DNA of 64,000 bases from Microlunatus antarcticus (GTDB lineage Bacteria; Actinomycetota; Actinomycetes; Propionibacteriales; Propionibacteriaceae). The stretch is taken from the NCBI RefSeq assembly GCF_014193425.1, contig NZ_JACHZG010000001.1, forward strand, positions 3,038,001 to 3,102,000, in the 5' to 3' direction. A program made the translations under genes and the position numbers. Shown here one piece after another: positions 24,321 to 32,378 of the stretch. The notes beneath the pieces are model-generated. The model saw only the letters and a list, made by a program, of their open reading frames with translations, was not told the origin of the DNA and did not search any database. Each line of letters starts with the position of its first letter. Within the stretch, counting starts at the first letter, position 1.

Positions 24321-25055
24321 ATGACCACCACGAGCACCCCCACCCCCGTCGGCCTCCTCAGTGGCAAGGTCGTCCTCGTCACCGGCGCCAGCCGCGGCAT
24401 CGGCGAGGCCGCCGCGCACCTCTTCGCCCGGGAGGGCGCCACCGTCGTCCTGGCCGCGCGCAGCACGGACGCCCTCGACCGCGTCGTCGCCGGCGTGCGG
24501 GACGAGGGCGGGACCGCCGACGCCGTCGCCCTCGACCTCGCCGACCGCGCGAGCATCCGCGCCGCCGTCGACCACGTCGAGCGCCTGCACGGCCGCCTCG
24601 ACGGCGCCTTCAACAACGGCGCCACGATCCAGCAGCCCGGGCCGCTCGACACCACGAGCGACGACGACGTGGACGAGCAGTTCACGGTCAACTTCCGGGC
24701 CCACTGGACCGCGATGAACGCCGAGGCCGCCCTCATGCGGCGGACGGGCGGCGGCGCGATCGTCAACACCTCGAGCATCGGCAGCCGTCGGGCCAACCCC
24801 GCGCTGCCCGCGTACGGGGCGATGAAGCGGGCGCTCAACAGCATCACCGAGACCGCCGCCGTGACGTGGGCACGAGACGGCATCCGGGTCAACGGGATCA
24901 CCCCCGGCGGCACGGCCACCTCGATGATCGACGCCTGGGAGGCGGCGACGCCCGGCATCGTGGCCCAGGTGAGCAGCTCGATCCCGATGGGGCGGATGGC
25001 CGAGCCCCGCGAGGTCGCCGAGGTGGCGGCGTGGCTGCTCAGCGACCGCGCCTAG
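24321..25055 (+). CDS. SDR-family oxidoreductase ended early by an in-frame amber codon
   Basis: The visible protein is 244 residues: glycine motif VTGASRGIGEAA, NNGATIQ in place of NNAG, NTSSIGSRRANPALPAYGAMK with catalytic Ser-Tyr-Lys, and GGTATSMIDAW. Translation stops at TAG 25053-25055 after LLSDRA. The next 15 codons, in the same frame up to TGA 25101-25103, read MVTGAIVPVDGGAGA, the normal SDR C-terminus. A TCG-to-TAG change would explain this. The missing tail helps pack the active site and tetramer, so activity may be reduced or lost unless TAG is read through. Confidence 0.85.
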   Translation: MTTTSTPTPVGLLSGKVVLVTGASRGIGEAAAHLFAREGATVVLAARSTDALDRVVAGVRDEGGTADAVALDLADRASIRAAVDHVERLHGRLDGAFNNGATIQQPGPLDTTSDDDVDEQFTVNFRAHWTAMNAEAALMRRTGGGAIVNTSSIGSRRANPALPAYGAMKRALNSITETAAVTWARDGIRVNGITPGGTATSMIDAWEAATPGIVAQVSSSIPMGRMAEPREVAEVAAWLLSDRA

Positions 25056-25129
25056 ATGGTGACCGGTGCGATCGTCCCGGTGGACGGCGGCGCCGGCGCC
25101 TGACCGCCCCGACCTGGCCGCCACGGCGC

Positions 25130-26011
25130 CTAGCGCAGGGCCGCGATCGCGCCGCCGCCGAGGCCGGCGATCACCACACCGGTCAGGACCCGGCGCGCCT
25201 GGCTCGTCCCGGGCCGCGGGACGCGGAAGAACCAGATGCCGATGCCGGCGTTCACGGCGAGGCTGAGCTGGGCGATCGTGAAGCCGGCACCCGCGCCCAC
25301 CCGGGCGACGAGCCCGAGCAGGGCGAGGTTGCCGACGCCGAAGAGGAGGCCGGCGCCGAGCAGGGTCGCCGCGGGGCGCAGACCCAGCCGGACGGGCTCT
25401 CGGGCCGGGAGGCACAGCACCACGGCGCCGAGCAGGATGCCGAGGGCGAGCGGGACGTTGCTCACCTGCGCCGGCACGCCGGCCCACTGCGCCGGGATGA
25501 AGTAGCTCCCCCAGAGGATCCCGGCCGCACCCGCCCACAGGAACCCGGACCCCCGGGCCCTGGTCGGCTGGCCCGTCGACTCGTCCCGCGCCCCCGCGAT
25601 CAGCAGCACCCCGGCCACCACGGCCACGAAGCCGGCGACCAGGACGCCGACCTGCAGGCCGGAGAAGCCGGCGAGCTCGCCGAAGAGCAGCCCGCCCCAC
25701 GCGAACGCGACGACGATGTTGAGCGGCGTCCAGGTGCCGGACGCCCGGGCGAGCCCGATCAGCCGCGTCGCCCGCAGCACGCAGTAGTTCCCGGCGGCCC
25801 AGACCACGCCCCCGAGGAGCGGGAGCCAGAAGGTGCGCCAGCCGAGCTCGAGCCGGCCCCCGGTCACCAGGAGCGCGGCCACGGCCAGGACCACGTTGCC
25901 GACGGCGACGTAGAGGATCCGGGTCCGCTCCGGCGTCGACGGCGTCAGCTGGGTCAGCGGGATCCACGTCCCCAGGGCGACCACCATCATGATGGCGAGC
26001 AGCACGGTCAT
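25130..26011 (-). CDS. GRP/DMT-family sugar transporter (GlcU/RhaT-like)
   Basis: The protein is 293 residues from ATG 26011, with ten hydrophobic helices in two related halves. LLGGVVWAAGNYCVLRATRLIGLARASGTWTPL in the first half and GAAGILWGSYFIPAQWAGV in the second are typical of the glucose/ribose porter branch of the drug/metabolite superfamily, which imports monosaccharides with H+. The adjacent, divergent ROK regulator supports a sugar substrate (inference). No ribosome site is obvious before the ATG. Confidence 0.8.
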   Translation of the reverse strand: MTVLLAIMMVVALGTWIPLTQLTPSTPERTRILYVAVGNVVLAVAALLVTGGRLELGWRTFWLPLLGGVVWAAGNYCVLRATRLIGLARASGTWTPLNIVVAFAWGGLLFGELAGFSGLQVGVLVAGFVAVVAGVLLIAGARDESTGQPTRARGSGFLWAGAAGILWGSYFIPAQWAGVPAQVSNVPLALGILLGAVVLCLPAREPVRLGLRPAATLLGAGLLFGVGNLALLGLVARVGAGAGFTIAQLSLAVNAGIGIWFFRVPRPGTSQARRVLTGVVIAGLGGGAIAALR

Positions 26012-26018
26012 GGACCCA

Positions 26019-26041
26019 TTAAACTCTATGTACGAGTAAAA
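26019..26041. promoter_or_regulatory. Operator-like inverted repeat in the GRP/ROK divergent promoter
   Basis: TTAAACTC (26019-26026) and GAGTAAAA (26034-26041) form an imperfect 8-bp inverted repeat with a 7-nt spacer in the only AT-rich stretch of this region, between the divergent transporter and ROK genes. Likely a binding site for that ROK protein; not proven. Confidence 0.4.
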
Positions 26042-26054
26042 GGAAGGGGTCGCG

Positions 26055-27167
26055 GTGGCGACGCGTTCGACGGAGCTGTTGCAGGCCGCCCACGCGCACC
26101 CTGGGCTCACCCGCAGCGAGGCCGCCCGGCTCCTCGGCCTCGGCACGGGCGCGACCACGGAGATCGTCGGCCGGCTGACCGGGGCCGCCCTGCTGGCCGA
26201 GGTCCCGGCCTCACCGAGCGGCGTACGCGGCCGGCCGACGACCGCGCTGGTGCCGCACCCGGCGGGCCCGCTCGTCCTGGCCGCCGCCATCACCCACGAG
26301 ACGTGGCGGGTGGACGTCGTCGAGCTGGGTGGGGCCGTGGTCGCGAGCACGGAGGGCGAGCACCGGGCGGAGTGGGCGACCCTCGCCACGGTGCTGGCGG
26401 CGACGATCGCCACGTTCCGGGACCGGTACGCCGACCGGCCGCAGGCGCTCGGCCTGGCCGTCCCGGGCACCGTGACGCCCGACGCCCGCCTCGACGCGGC
26501 CACCCTGCTCTGGCGCGACGTCGACCTCCACGCGCTGTGGCCCGACGCGCCGGTCCTCGTCGCCCGGAACGACGCCACGCTGGCGGCCGCCGCCGAGTCC
26601 CGCCGCGGTGCCGCGGTCGGCGCCCACCTGCACCTGCACCTGCACGTCGAGGCGGGTCTCGGCGGAGCCGTGGTCCAGGACGGGACGGTGCTGGCCGGGG
26701 CCACCGGCGCGGCCGGCGAGTTCGGGCACATGCCGTTCGGCGATCCGGGAGTCGGCTGCCCCTGCGGCGCGCAGGGCTGCTGGGGCACCGCCGTGGACGG
26801 AACCGCCCTCGCCCGGCTCCTCGGCCGTGCCGTCCCCCGGGACCACGTGGCGTACGCCCGGCGCGTGATCCGGACGGCGACGGACCCCCGCGAGCGCGAC
26901 GCCGTGGCGTCCGTCGCCGCCGCCCTCGGCCGCGGGACCGCGGGGCTCGTGAACGGCCTGGACGCCGACGTCGTGACGCTCGGCGGGCTCGGCGCCGACC
27001 TGCTCGCGCACGCACCCGAGGCCCTCGGCGCCGCCTACCGGTCCGGGCTGATGGCCTTCCGCCGTGACGCCCCGCCGCCGCTGGTCGCCGCTGCGCTGGG
27101 TGAGGACGGTCCGGTCGCCGGCGCCGCCGAGGAGGCCTGGACGGCGCTGCTGCCCACGCTCACCTGA
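26055..27167 (+). CDS. ROK-family transcriptional regulator with intact zinc motif
   Basis: The protein is 370 residues from GTG 26055, which follows AGGAAGGGG. N-terminal winged helix (LTRSEAARLLGLGTGATTEIVGRLTGAALL), ROK domain with VARNDATLAAAAESRRG, EAGLGGAVV, GEFGHMPFGDPG and the zinc signature CPCGAQGCW. It is divergent from a GRP-type sugar transporter, which it probably represses until a sugar binds. Contrast with the ROK protein at the left edge, which has lost the zinc cysteines. Confidence 0.92.
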   Translation: MATRSTELLQAAHAHPGLTRSEAARLLGLGTGATTEIVGRLTGAALLAEVPASPSGVRGRPTTALVPHPAGPLVLAAAITHETWRVDVVELGGAVVASTEGEHRAEWATLATVLAATIATFRDRYADRPQALGLAVPGTVTPDARLDAATLLWRDVDLHALWPDAPVLVARNDATLAAAAESRRGAAVGAHLHLHLHVEAGLGGAVVQDGTVLAGATGAAGEFGHMPFGDPGVGCPCGAQGCWGTAVDGTALARLLGRAVPRDHVAYARRVIRTATDPRERDAVASVAAALGRGTAGLVNGLDADVVTLGGLGADLLAHAPEALGAAYRSGLMAFRRDAPPPLVAAALGEDGPVAGAAEEAWTALLPTLT

Positions 27168-27191
27168 GGCCGCGCCGCCGCTGCTCGGCGA

Positions 27192-28115
27192 TCAGGCGTG
27201 GTGGGCGGGCTCGTGCGCCCGGTGCCCCTCCGGCTCCAGCTGGAACGTGCAGTGCGCGACGTCGAAGTGCTCGCCGAGGCAGTGGCCCAGGGAGTCGAGG
27301 ATCTCGCCCGACCGGCCGGCGGCGAGATGGTCGCGGTCGACGACCACGTGGGCCGAGAGCACGGGCAGCCCGCTGGTGATGGTCCACACGTGCAGGTCGT
27401 GGACCTCGACCACGCCGGGCGTCTCCTCGATGTGCGTCCGCACGGTCCCCAGGTCGACACCGCGCGGCGTCGCCTCGAGGAGCACATCCACGACGTCGCG
27501 GATGAGGGACCAGGCCCGCGGGAGGATCAGGCAGACGACGAGGACCGAGGCGAGCGGGTCGGCCCGCGTCCAGCCGGTCGTCATGATGACCACCGCGGCC
27601 ACCACGACGGCGACCGAGCCGACGAGGTCGCCGAGCACCTCGAGGTACGCGCCGCGCAGGTTGAGGCTCTCGTCCTTGCCGCCGCGCAGGAGGAGCAGGC
27701 CGACGACGTTCGCGACGATGCCGACGCCGGCGACAGCGAGCATCAGCCCGCTCGACACCTCGGTCGGGTCCGACCACCGCTGCACGGCCTGCACGAGGAC
27801 CCAGCCGGCGATGGCGACCAGCAGCACGCCGTTGACCAGCGCCGCGAGGACCTCGGTGCGCTGCAGCCCGTACGTCCGCGCACTCGTGGCCGGTCGCGCG
27901 GCCAGGACGGACGCGACGAGGGCGATGACCAGGCCGGCGGAGTCGGTGAGCATGTGCCCGGCGTCGGCCAGGAGGGCCAGCGATCCCGACAGGAGGCCGC
28001 CCACCACCTCGGCGACGAACACGGACAGCGTGATGACCATGACGATCACGAGGCGCTTGCGGTGCCGTCCGGTCGCCGTCAGCGTGCCGTGCGCGTGCCC
28101 GTGGTCGTGGCCCAT
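27192..28115 (-). CDS. Cation diffusion facilitator (CzcD-like metal exporter)
   Basis: The protein is about 307 residues from ATG 28115. It begins with a His-rich metal-binding tail (GHDHGHAHG) and has six transmembrane helices with the two metal-site motifs LADAGHMLTD in helix 2 and YLEVLGDLVGS in helix 5, then a cytoplasmic ferredoxin-like domain (VVEVHDLHVWTITSG). The HxxxD / HxxxD-type variation in helix 5 (EVLGD) is common. Exports Zn2+ or a similar divalent ion by proton exchange. Single gene. Confidence 0.9.
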   Translation of the reverse strand: MGHDHGHAHGTLTATGRHRKRLVIVMVITLSVFVAEVVGGLLSGSLALLADAGHMLTDSAGLVIALVASVLAARPATSARTYGLQRTEVLAALVNGVLLVAIAGWVLVQAVQRWSDPTEVSSGLMLAVAGVGIVANVVGLLLLRGGKDESLNLRGAYLEVLGDLVGSVAVVVAAVVIMTTGWTRADPLASVLVVCLILPRAWSLIRDVVDVLLEATPRGVDLGTVRTHIEETPGVVEVHDLHVWTITSGLPVLSAHVVVDRDHLAAGRSGEILDSLGHCLGEHFDVAHCTFQLEPEGHRAHEPAHHA

Positions 28116-28170
28116 CAACGAACCCGTTCGGACCGGTCGCGCATCGTGGTCGACTCTCCAGACATCGGGA

Positions 28171-28845
28171 TCAGCGTACGTCGGCGTCGGTCTCCGGGGG
28201 CCGGTCGTCCGGGCGTTCCGGCCGCTTCGACCACCGCCACCTGAGCAGCCGCTCGACCGGCCCGGTGGCGAACAGCAGCAGCAGCGCCCAGTAGTTCACC
28301 GTGTCCGCGAAGGTCGTCCCGAGGACCAGCGCGACGATCAGCACGGCGAAGGAGCTGCCGATGCCGAGGACCTCGTCGCGCGTCTCGCGGTCTCGACCGG
28401 CGCTGAGGGCCGGGTCGCGGTGGACGACGACGGCCAGGGCGGTCAACGACCCGGTGCTGACGACGAGGGTCCCGGAGTAGAGCAGCACGGTCAGGGGCGA
28501 GGTGTCGTACGCCGTGATGATCGCGGTCGGCCAGGGCAGGAAGACGATCGAGAGCAGCCAGAGGAGGTTCCAGCGCACGAGGGACGGGCTCAGGCCCGAG
28601 ACGTGGCGGAACAGCTGGTGGTGGGACCACCAGAACCGGAAGATCACCACGAAGCTCAGCAGGAACGACCCGAGCTCGGAGACGTTCTCGCGCAGCAGGT
28701 CGCCCAGGTCGAGCCCCGACCGGCTCGCCTCCGGGACGAGGTCGACCAGCGGCAGGACCAGCAGCGTCAGGGCGATCGCGACCACCGCGTCGGTGAAGAA
28801 GACGAGGCGTTCCGCCGAGTCGGTCGGACGGGCGGGTCGTGGCAC
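28171..28845 (-). CDS. TMEM175-type (DUF1211) potassium channel family protein
   Basis: The protein is 224 residues from GTG 28845. The first helix carries the family motif as ERLVFFTDAVVAIALTLLVLPLVD (RxxxFxDAxxAIAxTLL), and about six helices follow (FRFWWSHHQLFRHVSG, LLWLLSIVFLPWPTAII). Bacterial TMEM175 proteins form tetrameric K+ channels with one such domain per chain. The start is 2 nt after the stop of the upstream SDR gene, so they are probably co-transcribed. Confidence 0.87.
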   Translation of the reverse strand: MPRPARPTDSAERLVFFTDAVVAIALTLLVLPLVDLVPEASRSGLDLGDLLRENVSELGSFLLSFVVIFRFWWSHHQLFRHVSGLSPSLVRWNLLWLLSIVFLPWPTAIITAYDTSPLTVLLYSGTLVVSTGSLTALAVVVHRDPALSAGRDRETRDEVLGIGSSFAVLIVALVLGTTFADTVNYWALLLLFATGPVERLLRWRWSKRPERPDDRPPETDADVR

Positions 28846-28847
28846 GG

Positions 28848-29609
28848 TCAGCTCGGGCGACCGGGATCGAGCACCCGGTGCACCTTGTGCTGCGCGGCCT
28901 GCGCGCGCGGGCGAACCGTGAGCCGGTCGACGTCGACGTGGCGCGGGAGCGACGCGATCCAGCGCACGGTCTCGGCCACGTCCTCGGCCACGAGCGGCTC
29001 GGCGACCCCGGCGTAGACCGCCCCGGCCCGGTCCGCGTCGCCGGCGTAGCGGTTGAGCGCGAACTCGTCGGTCCGCACCATGCCGGGCGCGACGTCGTGG
29101 ATGGTCACCGGCTGGTCCACGAGCTCGAGACGCATCGCGCCGGCGACCATCCGCTCGGCGGCTTTCGCCCCGCAGTAGCCGGCGCCACCCTCGTACGCGG
29201 TGTCGGCCGCGGTCGAGGTGATGAAGACGATCTTGCCCTCAGCCTTGATCAGCCGCGGGAGCAGCGCCTGGGTGACGCGGGTCGTGCCGATGACGTTGGT
29301 CGCGTACATCCGCTCCCACGCGTCGAGGTCGGCCTCGGCGACCGGCTCCTGGCCGAGCGCCATGCCGGCGTTGTTCACCAGCAGCGACACCTCCTCGCCC
29401 AGACCCGCGGCGAACGCCTGGACCGAAGCGCGATCGGTCACGTCGAGCACGGCCGGCACCCCGCCGATCTCCGCCGCGAGGGCCTCGACCCGGTCCTGCC
29501 GCCGCGCGGCGCAGACGACGGTCCAGCCGTCCCCGGCCAGCGCGCGGGCCGTCGCGGCCCCGATCCCGCTGCTCGCACCCGTGACGACCGCTGTCCTCGT
29601 GCTGCTCAT
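28848..29609 (-). CDS. Short-chain dehydrogenase/reductase
   Basis: The protein is 253 residues, a classical SDR with VVTGASSGIGAATARAL, LLVNNAGMALG, FITSTAADTAYEGGAGYCGAK containing Ser/Tyr/Lys, and DVAPGMVRTDEFALNRY. This corresponds to the YdfG-like 3-hydroxy acid dehydrogenase branch by its DEFALNRY-type segment; substrate not certain. The 65-nt gap to the divergent QOR-like gene holds both promoters. Confidence 0.87.
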   Translation of the reverse strand: MSSTRTAVVTGASSGIGAATARALAGDGWTVVCAARRQDRVEALAAEIGGVPAVLDVTDRASVQAFAAGLGEEVSLLVNNAGMALGQEPVAEADLDAWERMYATNVIGTTRVTQALLPRLIKAEGKIVFITSTAADTAYEGGAGYCGAKAAERMVAGAMRLELVDQPVTIHDVAPGMVRTDEFALNRYAGDADRAGAVYAGVAEPLVAEDVAETVRWIASLPRHVDVDRLTVRPRAQAAQHKVHRVLDPGRPS

Positions 29610-29674
29610 GCCTCGATCACACGCCCATCCTCGCGGCCGGGAAGAGTTCGCCCGAGGCCGGGGTTGCGGAGGGC

Positions 29675-30517
29675 ATGAGCATCGCCGTCACCGGAGCCAC
29701 CGGACAGCTGGGCCGTCTGGTCGTCGCCGGCCTCACCGACCACCTCCCCGCCCACCAGGTCGTCGCCGTCGTGCGCGACGCGCAGAAGGCCGCCGACCTC
29801 GGCGTCACCGTGCGCGTCGCCCCGTACGAGGACGAGGACGCGCTCGCCGCCGCCTTCGCGGGGGTGGACGTCGTCGTCTTCATCTCCGGCGACACCCCGG
29901 GCGCCCGCGTCCCGCAGCACACCAACGTCGTGCGCGCCGCCCAGCGCGCCGAGGTCGGTCGGGTCGTCTACACCAGCGCCCCGCACGCCGACGACACCAC
30001 GCTGATCCTCGCGCCCGAGCACAAGGCGACCGAGGCGCTGCTGCGGGAGTCGGGCCTGACCTGGACGTTCCTGCGGAACAACTGGTACAGCGAGAACTAC
30101 GCCGGCACTCTCCAGACCGCCGCCGCGACGGGCGAGGTCGTCTCCGCCGCGGGCGAGGGCCGCGTGGCCAGCGCCTCGCGGCCCGACTTCGCGGCCGCCG
30201 CCGTCGTCGTCGCGACGACCGAGGGTCACGACGACACGGTGTACGAGCTCGGCGGCGACGAGGCGTGGGACTTCGCCGGCTTCACCGCGGCCGCGAGCAC
30301 CGCGCTGGGCCGCGAGCTGACCTACCGGCCGGTGTCGCCGGAGCAGCTGGACGCCGAGCTGACCGCCGCCGGTCTCGACGCGGGCACCCGCGGGTTCCTC
30401 GTCGGCCTGGACGCCAACATCGCCGAGGGCACGCTCGCCGAGGTGACCGGTGACCTCAGCCGGCTCATCGGCCGGCCGACGACGCCGCTCGTGACCACGC
30501 TGAAGACGCTCGCCTAG
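29675..30517 (+). CDS. NmrA-like SDR, NAD(P)H:quinone oxidoreductase 2 (QorB/YtfG) type
   Basis: The protein is 280 residues, an atypical SDR with an NmrA-like fold: AVTGATGQLGRLVV for cofactor binding, VVFISGDTPGARVPQHTNVV, YTSAPHADDTTLILAPEHKATE and TFLRNNWYSENY match the QorB type. It reduces quinones with NAD(P)H. ATG 29675 follows GGAG with short spacing. It is divergent from the SDR at 29609; its stop overlaps the convergent next gene by 4 nt. Confidence 0.87.
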   Translation: MSIAVTGATGQLGRLVVAGLTDHLPAHQVVAVVRDAQKAADLGVTVRVAPYEDEDALAAAFAGVDVVVFISGDTPGARVPQHTNVVRAAQRAEVGRVVYTSAPHADDTTLILAPEHKATEALLRESGLTWTFLRNNWYSENYAGTLQTAAATGEVVSAAGEGRVASASRPDFAAAAVVVATTEGHDDTVYELGGDEAWDFAGFTAAASTALGRELTYRPVSPEQLDAELTAAGLDAGTRGFLVGLDANIAEGTLAEVTGDLSRLIGRPTTPLVTTLKTLA

Positions 30518-30930
30518 AGCGCGCCGTAGGCGTACGTCGGCCGGAGGCGGATGACGAGCCTCCGGTCGGCGACCATCGTGCGGCGGTAGTCGCCCCAGTC
30601 GGGGTGCTCGCCGGCGATGCCGCGGTAGAGCTCGACCAGCTCGTCGACGGCGGCGTCCGCCGGGTCGGCGGCCACGTCGGACAACGTGACGTCACCCTCG
30701 AGCACCGCGTACGACCAGAAGCTCTCCCCGTCGACCTTGAGCGAGCCCCAGGGCGTTCGCCGCAGGTTGTGGAACTTCGCCCGGTCGGCCGTGGTCGACA
30801 CACGGACGAGCCCGTCACCGCCGACCTGGTGGACGACGTTCGACAGCTGTGGGCGACCGTCCTGACGCAGCGTCACGAGCACCGAGCGGTCGTTCGCGCG
30901 GGCGGCGTCGAGGGCTCGTGCGAGGTCCAT
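30514..30930 (-). CDS. PPOX-class F420/FMN-dependent oxidoreductase
   Basis: The protein is 138 residues from ATG 30930. Split-barrel flavin-binding fold typical of the F420-dependent PPOX family: SVLVTLRQDGRPQLSNVVHQV, LVRVSTTADRAKFHNLRRTPWGSLKVDG, SYAVLEGDVTLSDVAADP and DWGDYRRTMVADRRLVIRLRPTYAYG. Small actinobacterial F420 enzymes of this kind act on quinones, biliverdin or other substrates; identity unknown. Confidence 0.85.
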   Translation of the reverse strand: MDLARALDAARANDRSVLVTLRQDGRPQLSNVVHQVGGDGLVRVSTTADRAKFHNLRRTPWGSLKVDGESFWSYAVLEGDVTLSDVAADPADAAVDELVELYRGIAGEHPDWGDYRRTMVADRRLVIRLRPTYAYGAL

Positions 30931-30983
30931 CTCCCCACTCTGGCACGCGGGGCCGTACGGCCGGCTTCGGCTACGGTCGGGGC

Positions 30984-31178
30984 ATGAGCCCGGACGAGAC
31001 GAACGACCGCGACCCCCGGGTCGAGGAGCGCGCCCTGCTGCTGCCCGAGGAGCGCGCCGCGGGCAGCGACGACCCCGAGGCCCAGGCCGCGGCGATCCTG
31101 GCCGACTCCGACGAGCGCGAGGACCACCCGGAGCGGACGCAGCAGGACTCGCCGCAGTCGCCGGACCTCGAGGGCTGA
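30984..31178 (+). CDS. Small acidic protein, function unknown
   Basis: The product is 64 residues, strongly charged (RDPRVEERALLLPEERAAG, AILADSDEREDHPERTQQD) and lacking hydrophobic segments, so likely disordered or helical. TACGGT lies 6 nt before ATG 30984, giving a leaderless pattern that supports it as a real gene. Divergent from the PPOX gene. No function known to me. Confidence 0.55.
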   Translation: MSPDETNDRDPRVEERALLLPEERAAGSDDPEAQAAAILADSDEREDHPERTQQDSPQSPDLEG

Positions 31179-31250
31179 GGCGCGCGGCCGCCTCCACTGA
31201 GACGGCCGTCCCACATCGCGGTACGGGTGGACGTGGGCGCGCCGATTCCC

Positions 31251-31256
31251 TACGTT
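31251..31256 (+). promoter_or_regulatory. -10 element for leaderless polycysteine leader ORF
   Basis: TACGTT ends 6 nt before the A of ATG 31263, the spacing expected if transcription starts on that A. TGGACG at 31228-31233, 17 nt upstream, is an acceptable -35. Confidence 0.5.
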
Positions 31257-31262
31257 TCTACT

Positions 31263-31331
31263 ATGGAAACAGAGCAGCGGAGCCGAATGCGCTCCGGCCG
31301 GTGCTGCTGTCGTCCCCGCTGCGGGCGCTGA
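31263..31331 (+). CDS. Leaderless 22-codon polycysteine leader peptide (cysteine attenuator)
   Basis: Begins at ATG 31263, with TACGTT 6 nt upstream. Translation: M-E-T-E-Q-R-S-R-M-R-S-G-R-C-C-C-R-P-R-C-G-R. Three consecutive Cys codons (TGC TGC TGT, 31302-31310) and a fourth at 31320 lie 118 nt before a sulfonate transport operon. Polycysteine leaderless small ORFs that act as cysteine-responsive attenuators of sulfur operons are established in mycobacteria. Here GCTCCGG (31291-31297), just before the Cys codons, can pair with CTGGAGC (31436-31442) over the tauC ribosome site. A ribosome stalled for lack of Cys would open that pairing. Confidence 0.75.
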   Translation: METEQRSRMRSGRCCCRPRCGR

Positions 31332-31389
31332 CGCGCCTGCCCGTCGCCCTGGTCGCGCCCGGTCCCTGACCGACGGTCGACCGCGACGA

Positions 31390-31406
31390 GGCCGTGACCG
31401 ACGGCC
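31390..31406 (+). promoter_or_regulatory. Leader hairpin between the Cys ORF and tauC
   Basis: GGCCGT-GACCG-ACGGCC forms a 6-bp stem with a 5-nt loop; a smaller GACCG-A-CGGTC stem precedes it at 31368-31378. These could be parts of the attenuator structure. The rest of 31332-31448 is C-rich with no ORF. Confidence 0.4.
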
Positions 31407-31448
31407 GACCCCCTCCCCGCCCACCGCCCCACCCCCTGGAGCACGCGT

Positions 31449-32327
31449 ATGGCCGCCGTCGTCGTCACCCCCGAGGACCAGCGCGCCGTGCGCTCGGGAT
31501 CGCTCGACGCCAGCGACACCTCGGCGGTCCTCGGCGCCCGCGGCGGCTTCGGCCGTCGGGCCGGGCTCCGGGTCCTGGCCGTCGCGCTGCTGCTCGGCGT
31601 CTGGTGGGTCATCTCGGCGTGGGGCGAGCCCGACGAGGTCATCCGGCCTTCGCCGGGGCTGGTCTGGGACACCTTCGTCCAGCTGAACACCGTCCACGAC
31701 GGGGTCCGCGGCTACAACGACATGTTCCTGTGGGAGCACCTGGCCATCAGCCTGCGGCGCATCCTGCTCGGCTCCGTGATCGGCGTCGTGGGCGGGCTCG
31801 TGCTCGGTGTGGTGCTGGGCACGGTGACGCCGATCCGGATCATGCTCGAGCCGCTGGTCACCTTCGTCCGGGCGCTGCCGCCGCTCGCGTACTTCAGCCT
31901 CTTCGTCATCTGGTTCGGCATCGACGAGTCGCCGAAGATCTGGCTGCTCGCCGTGGCGGCGCTGCCGCCGGTCGCCGTGGCCACCGCCGCCGCCGTGGTC
32001 GCCGCGCCGGTCGGGCTCGTCGAGTCGGCCCGCGCCCTCGGGGCGAGGCGGATCGACGTCGTCCGCGACGCCGTGATCATGTCGGCCCTGCCGGAGATCG
32101 TCACCGGCATCCGGATCGCCGTCGGCATCGCCTACTCCTCCGTCGTGGCCGCCGAGACGATCAACGGCCTGCCCGGCATCGGCGGCATGGTCCGCGACGC
32201 CCAGCGCTACAACAACACCGCCGTCGTCCTCGTCGGGATCATCGCCATCGGCATCTCGGGCCTGGTCATCGACGGGCTCCTCAGCGCCGCCGGACGTCGC
32301 GTCGCGCCCTGGCGCGGCCGGGTCTGA
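31449..32327 (+). CDS. tauC: Taurine/sulfonate ABC transporter permease
   Basis: The protein is 292 residues, a binding-protein-dependent permease with about six helices (VLAVALLLGVWWVISAWG, then SVIGVVGGLVLGVVLG). The EAA loop that contacts the ATPase is seen as LVESARALGARRIDVVRDAVIMSALPEIVTGIRIAVG. It matches the SsuC/TauC branch for aliphatic sulfonates, supported by the adjacent SBP, ATPase and TauD. ATG 31449 follows CTGGAG, the site predicted to be masked by the leader. Confidence 0.92.
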   Translation: MAAVVVTPEDQRAVRSGSLDASDTSAVLGARGGFGRRAGLRVLAVALLLGVWWVISAWGEPDEVIRPSPGLVWDTFVQLNTVHDGVRGYNDMFLWEHLAISLRRILLGSVIGVVGGLVLGVVLGTVTPIRIMLEPLVTFVRALPPLAYFSLFVIWFGIDESPKIWLLAVAALPPVAVATAAAVVAAPVGLVESARALGARRIDVVRDAVIMSALPEIVTGIRIAVGIAYSSVVAAETINGLPGIGGMVRDAQRYNNTAVVLVGIIAIGISGLVIDGLLSAAGRRVAPWRGRV

Positions 32328-32378
32328 AGGCCCCACCACTTCCTCCACGACCTCGTACGACCCTCTCAAGGAGATCGC

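Noticed and set aside
24218-27067. A 949-codon plus-strand frame across the SDR, GRP and ROK genes.
   Set aside because: Compositional shadow; the real genes in other frames have family motifs and sensible starts.
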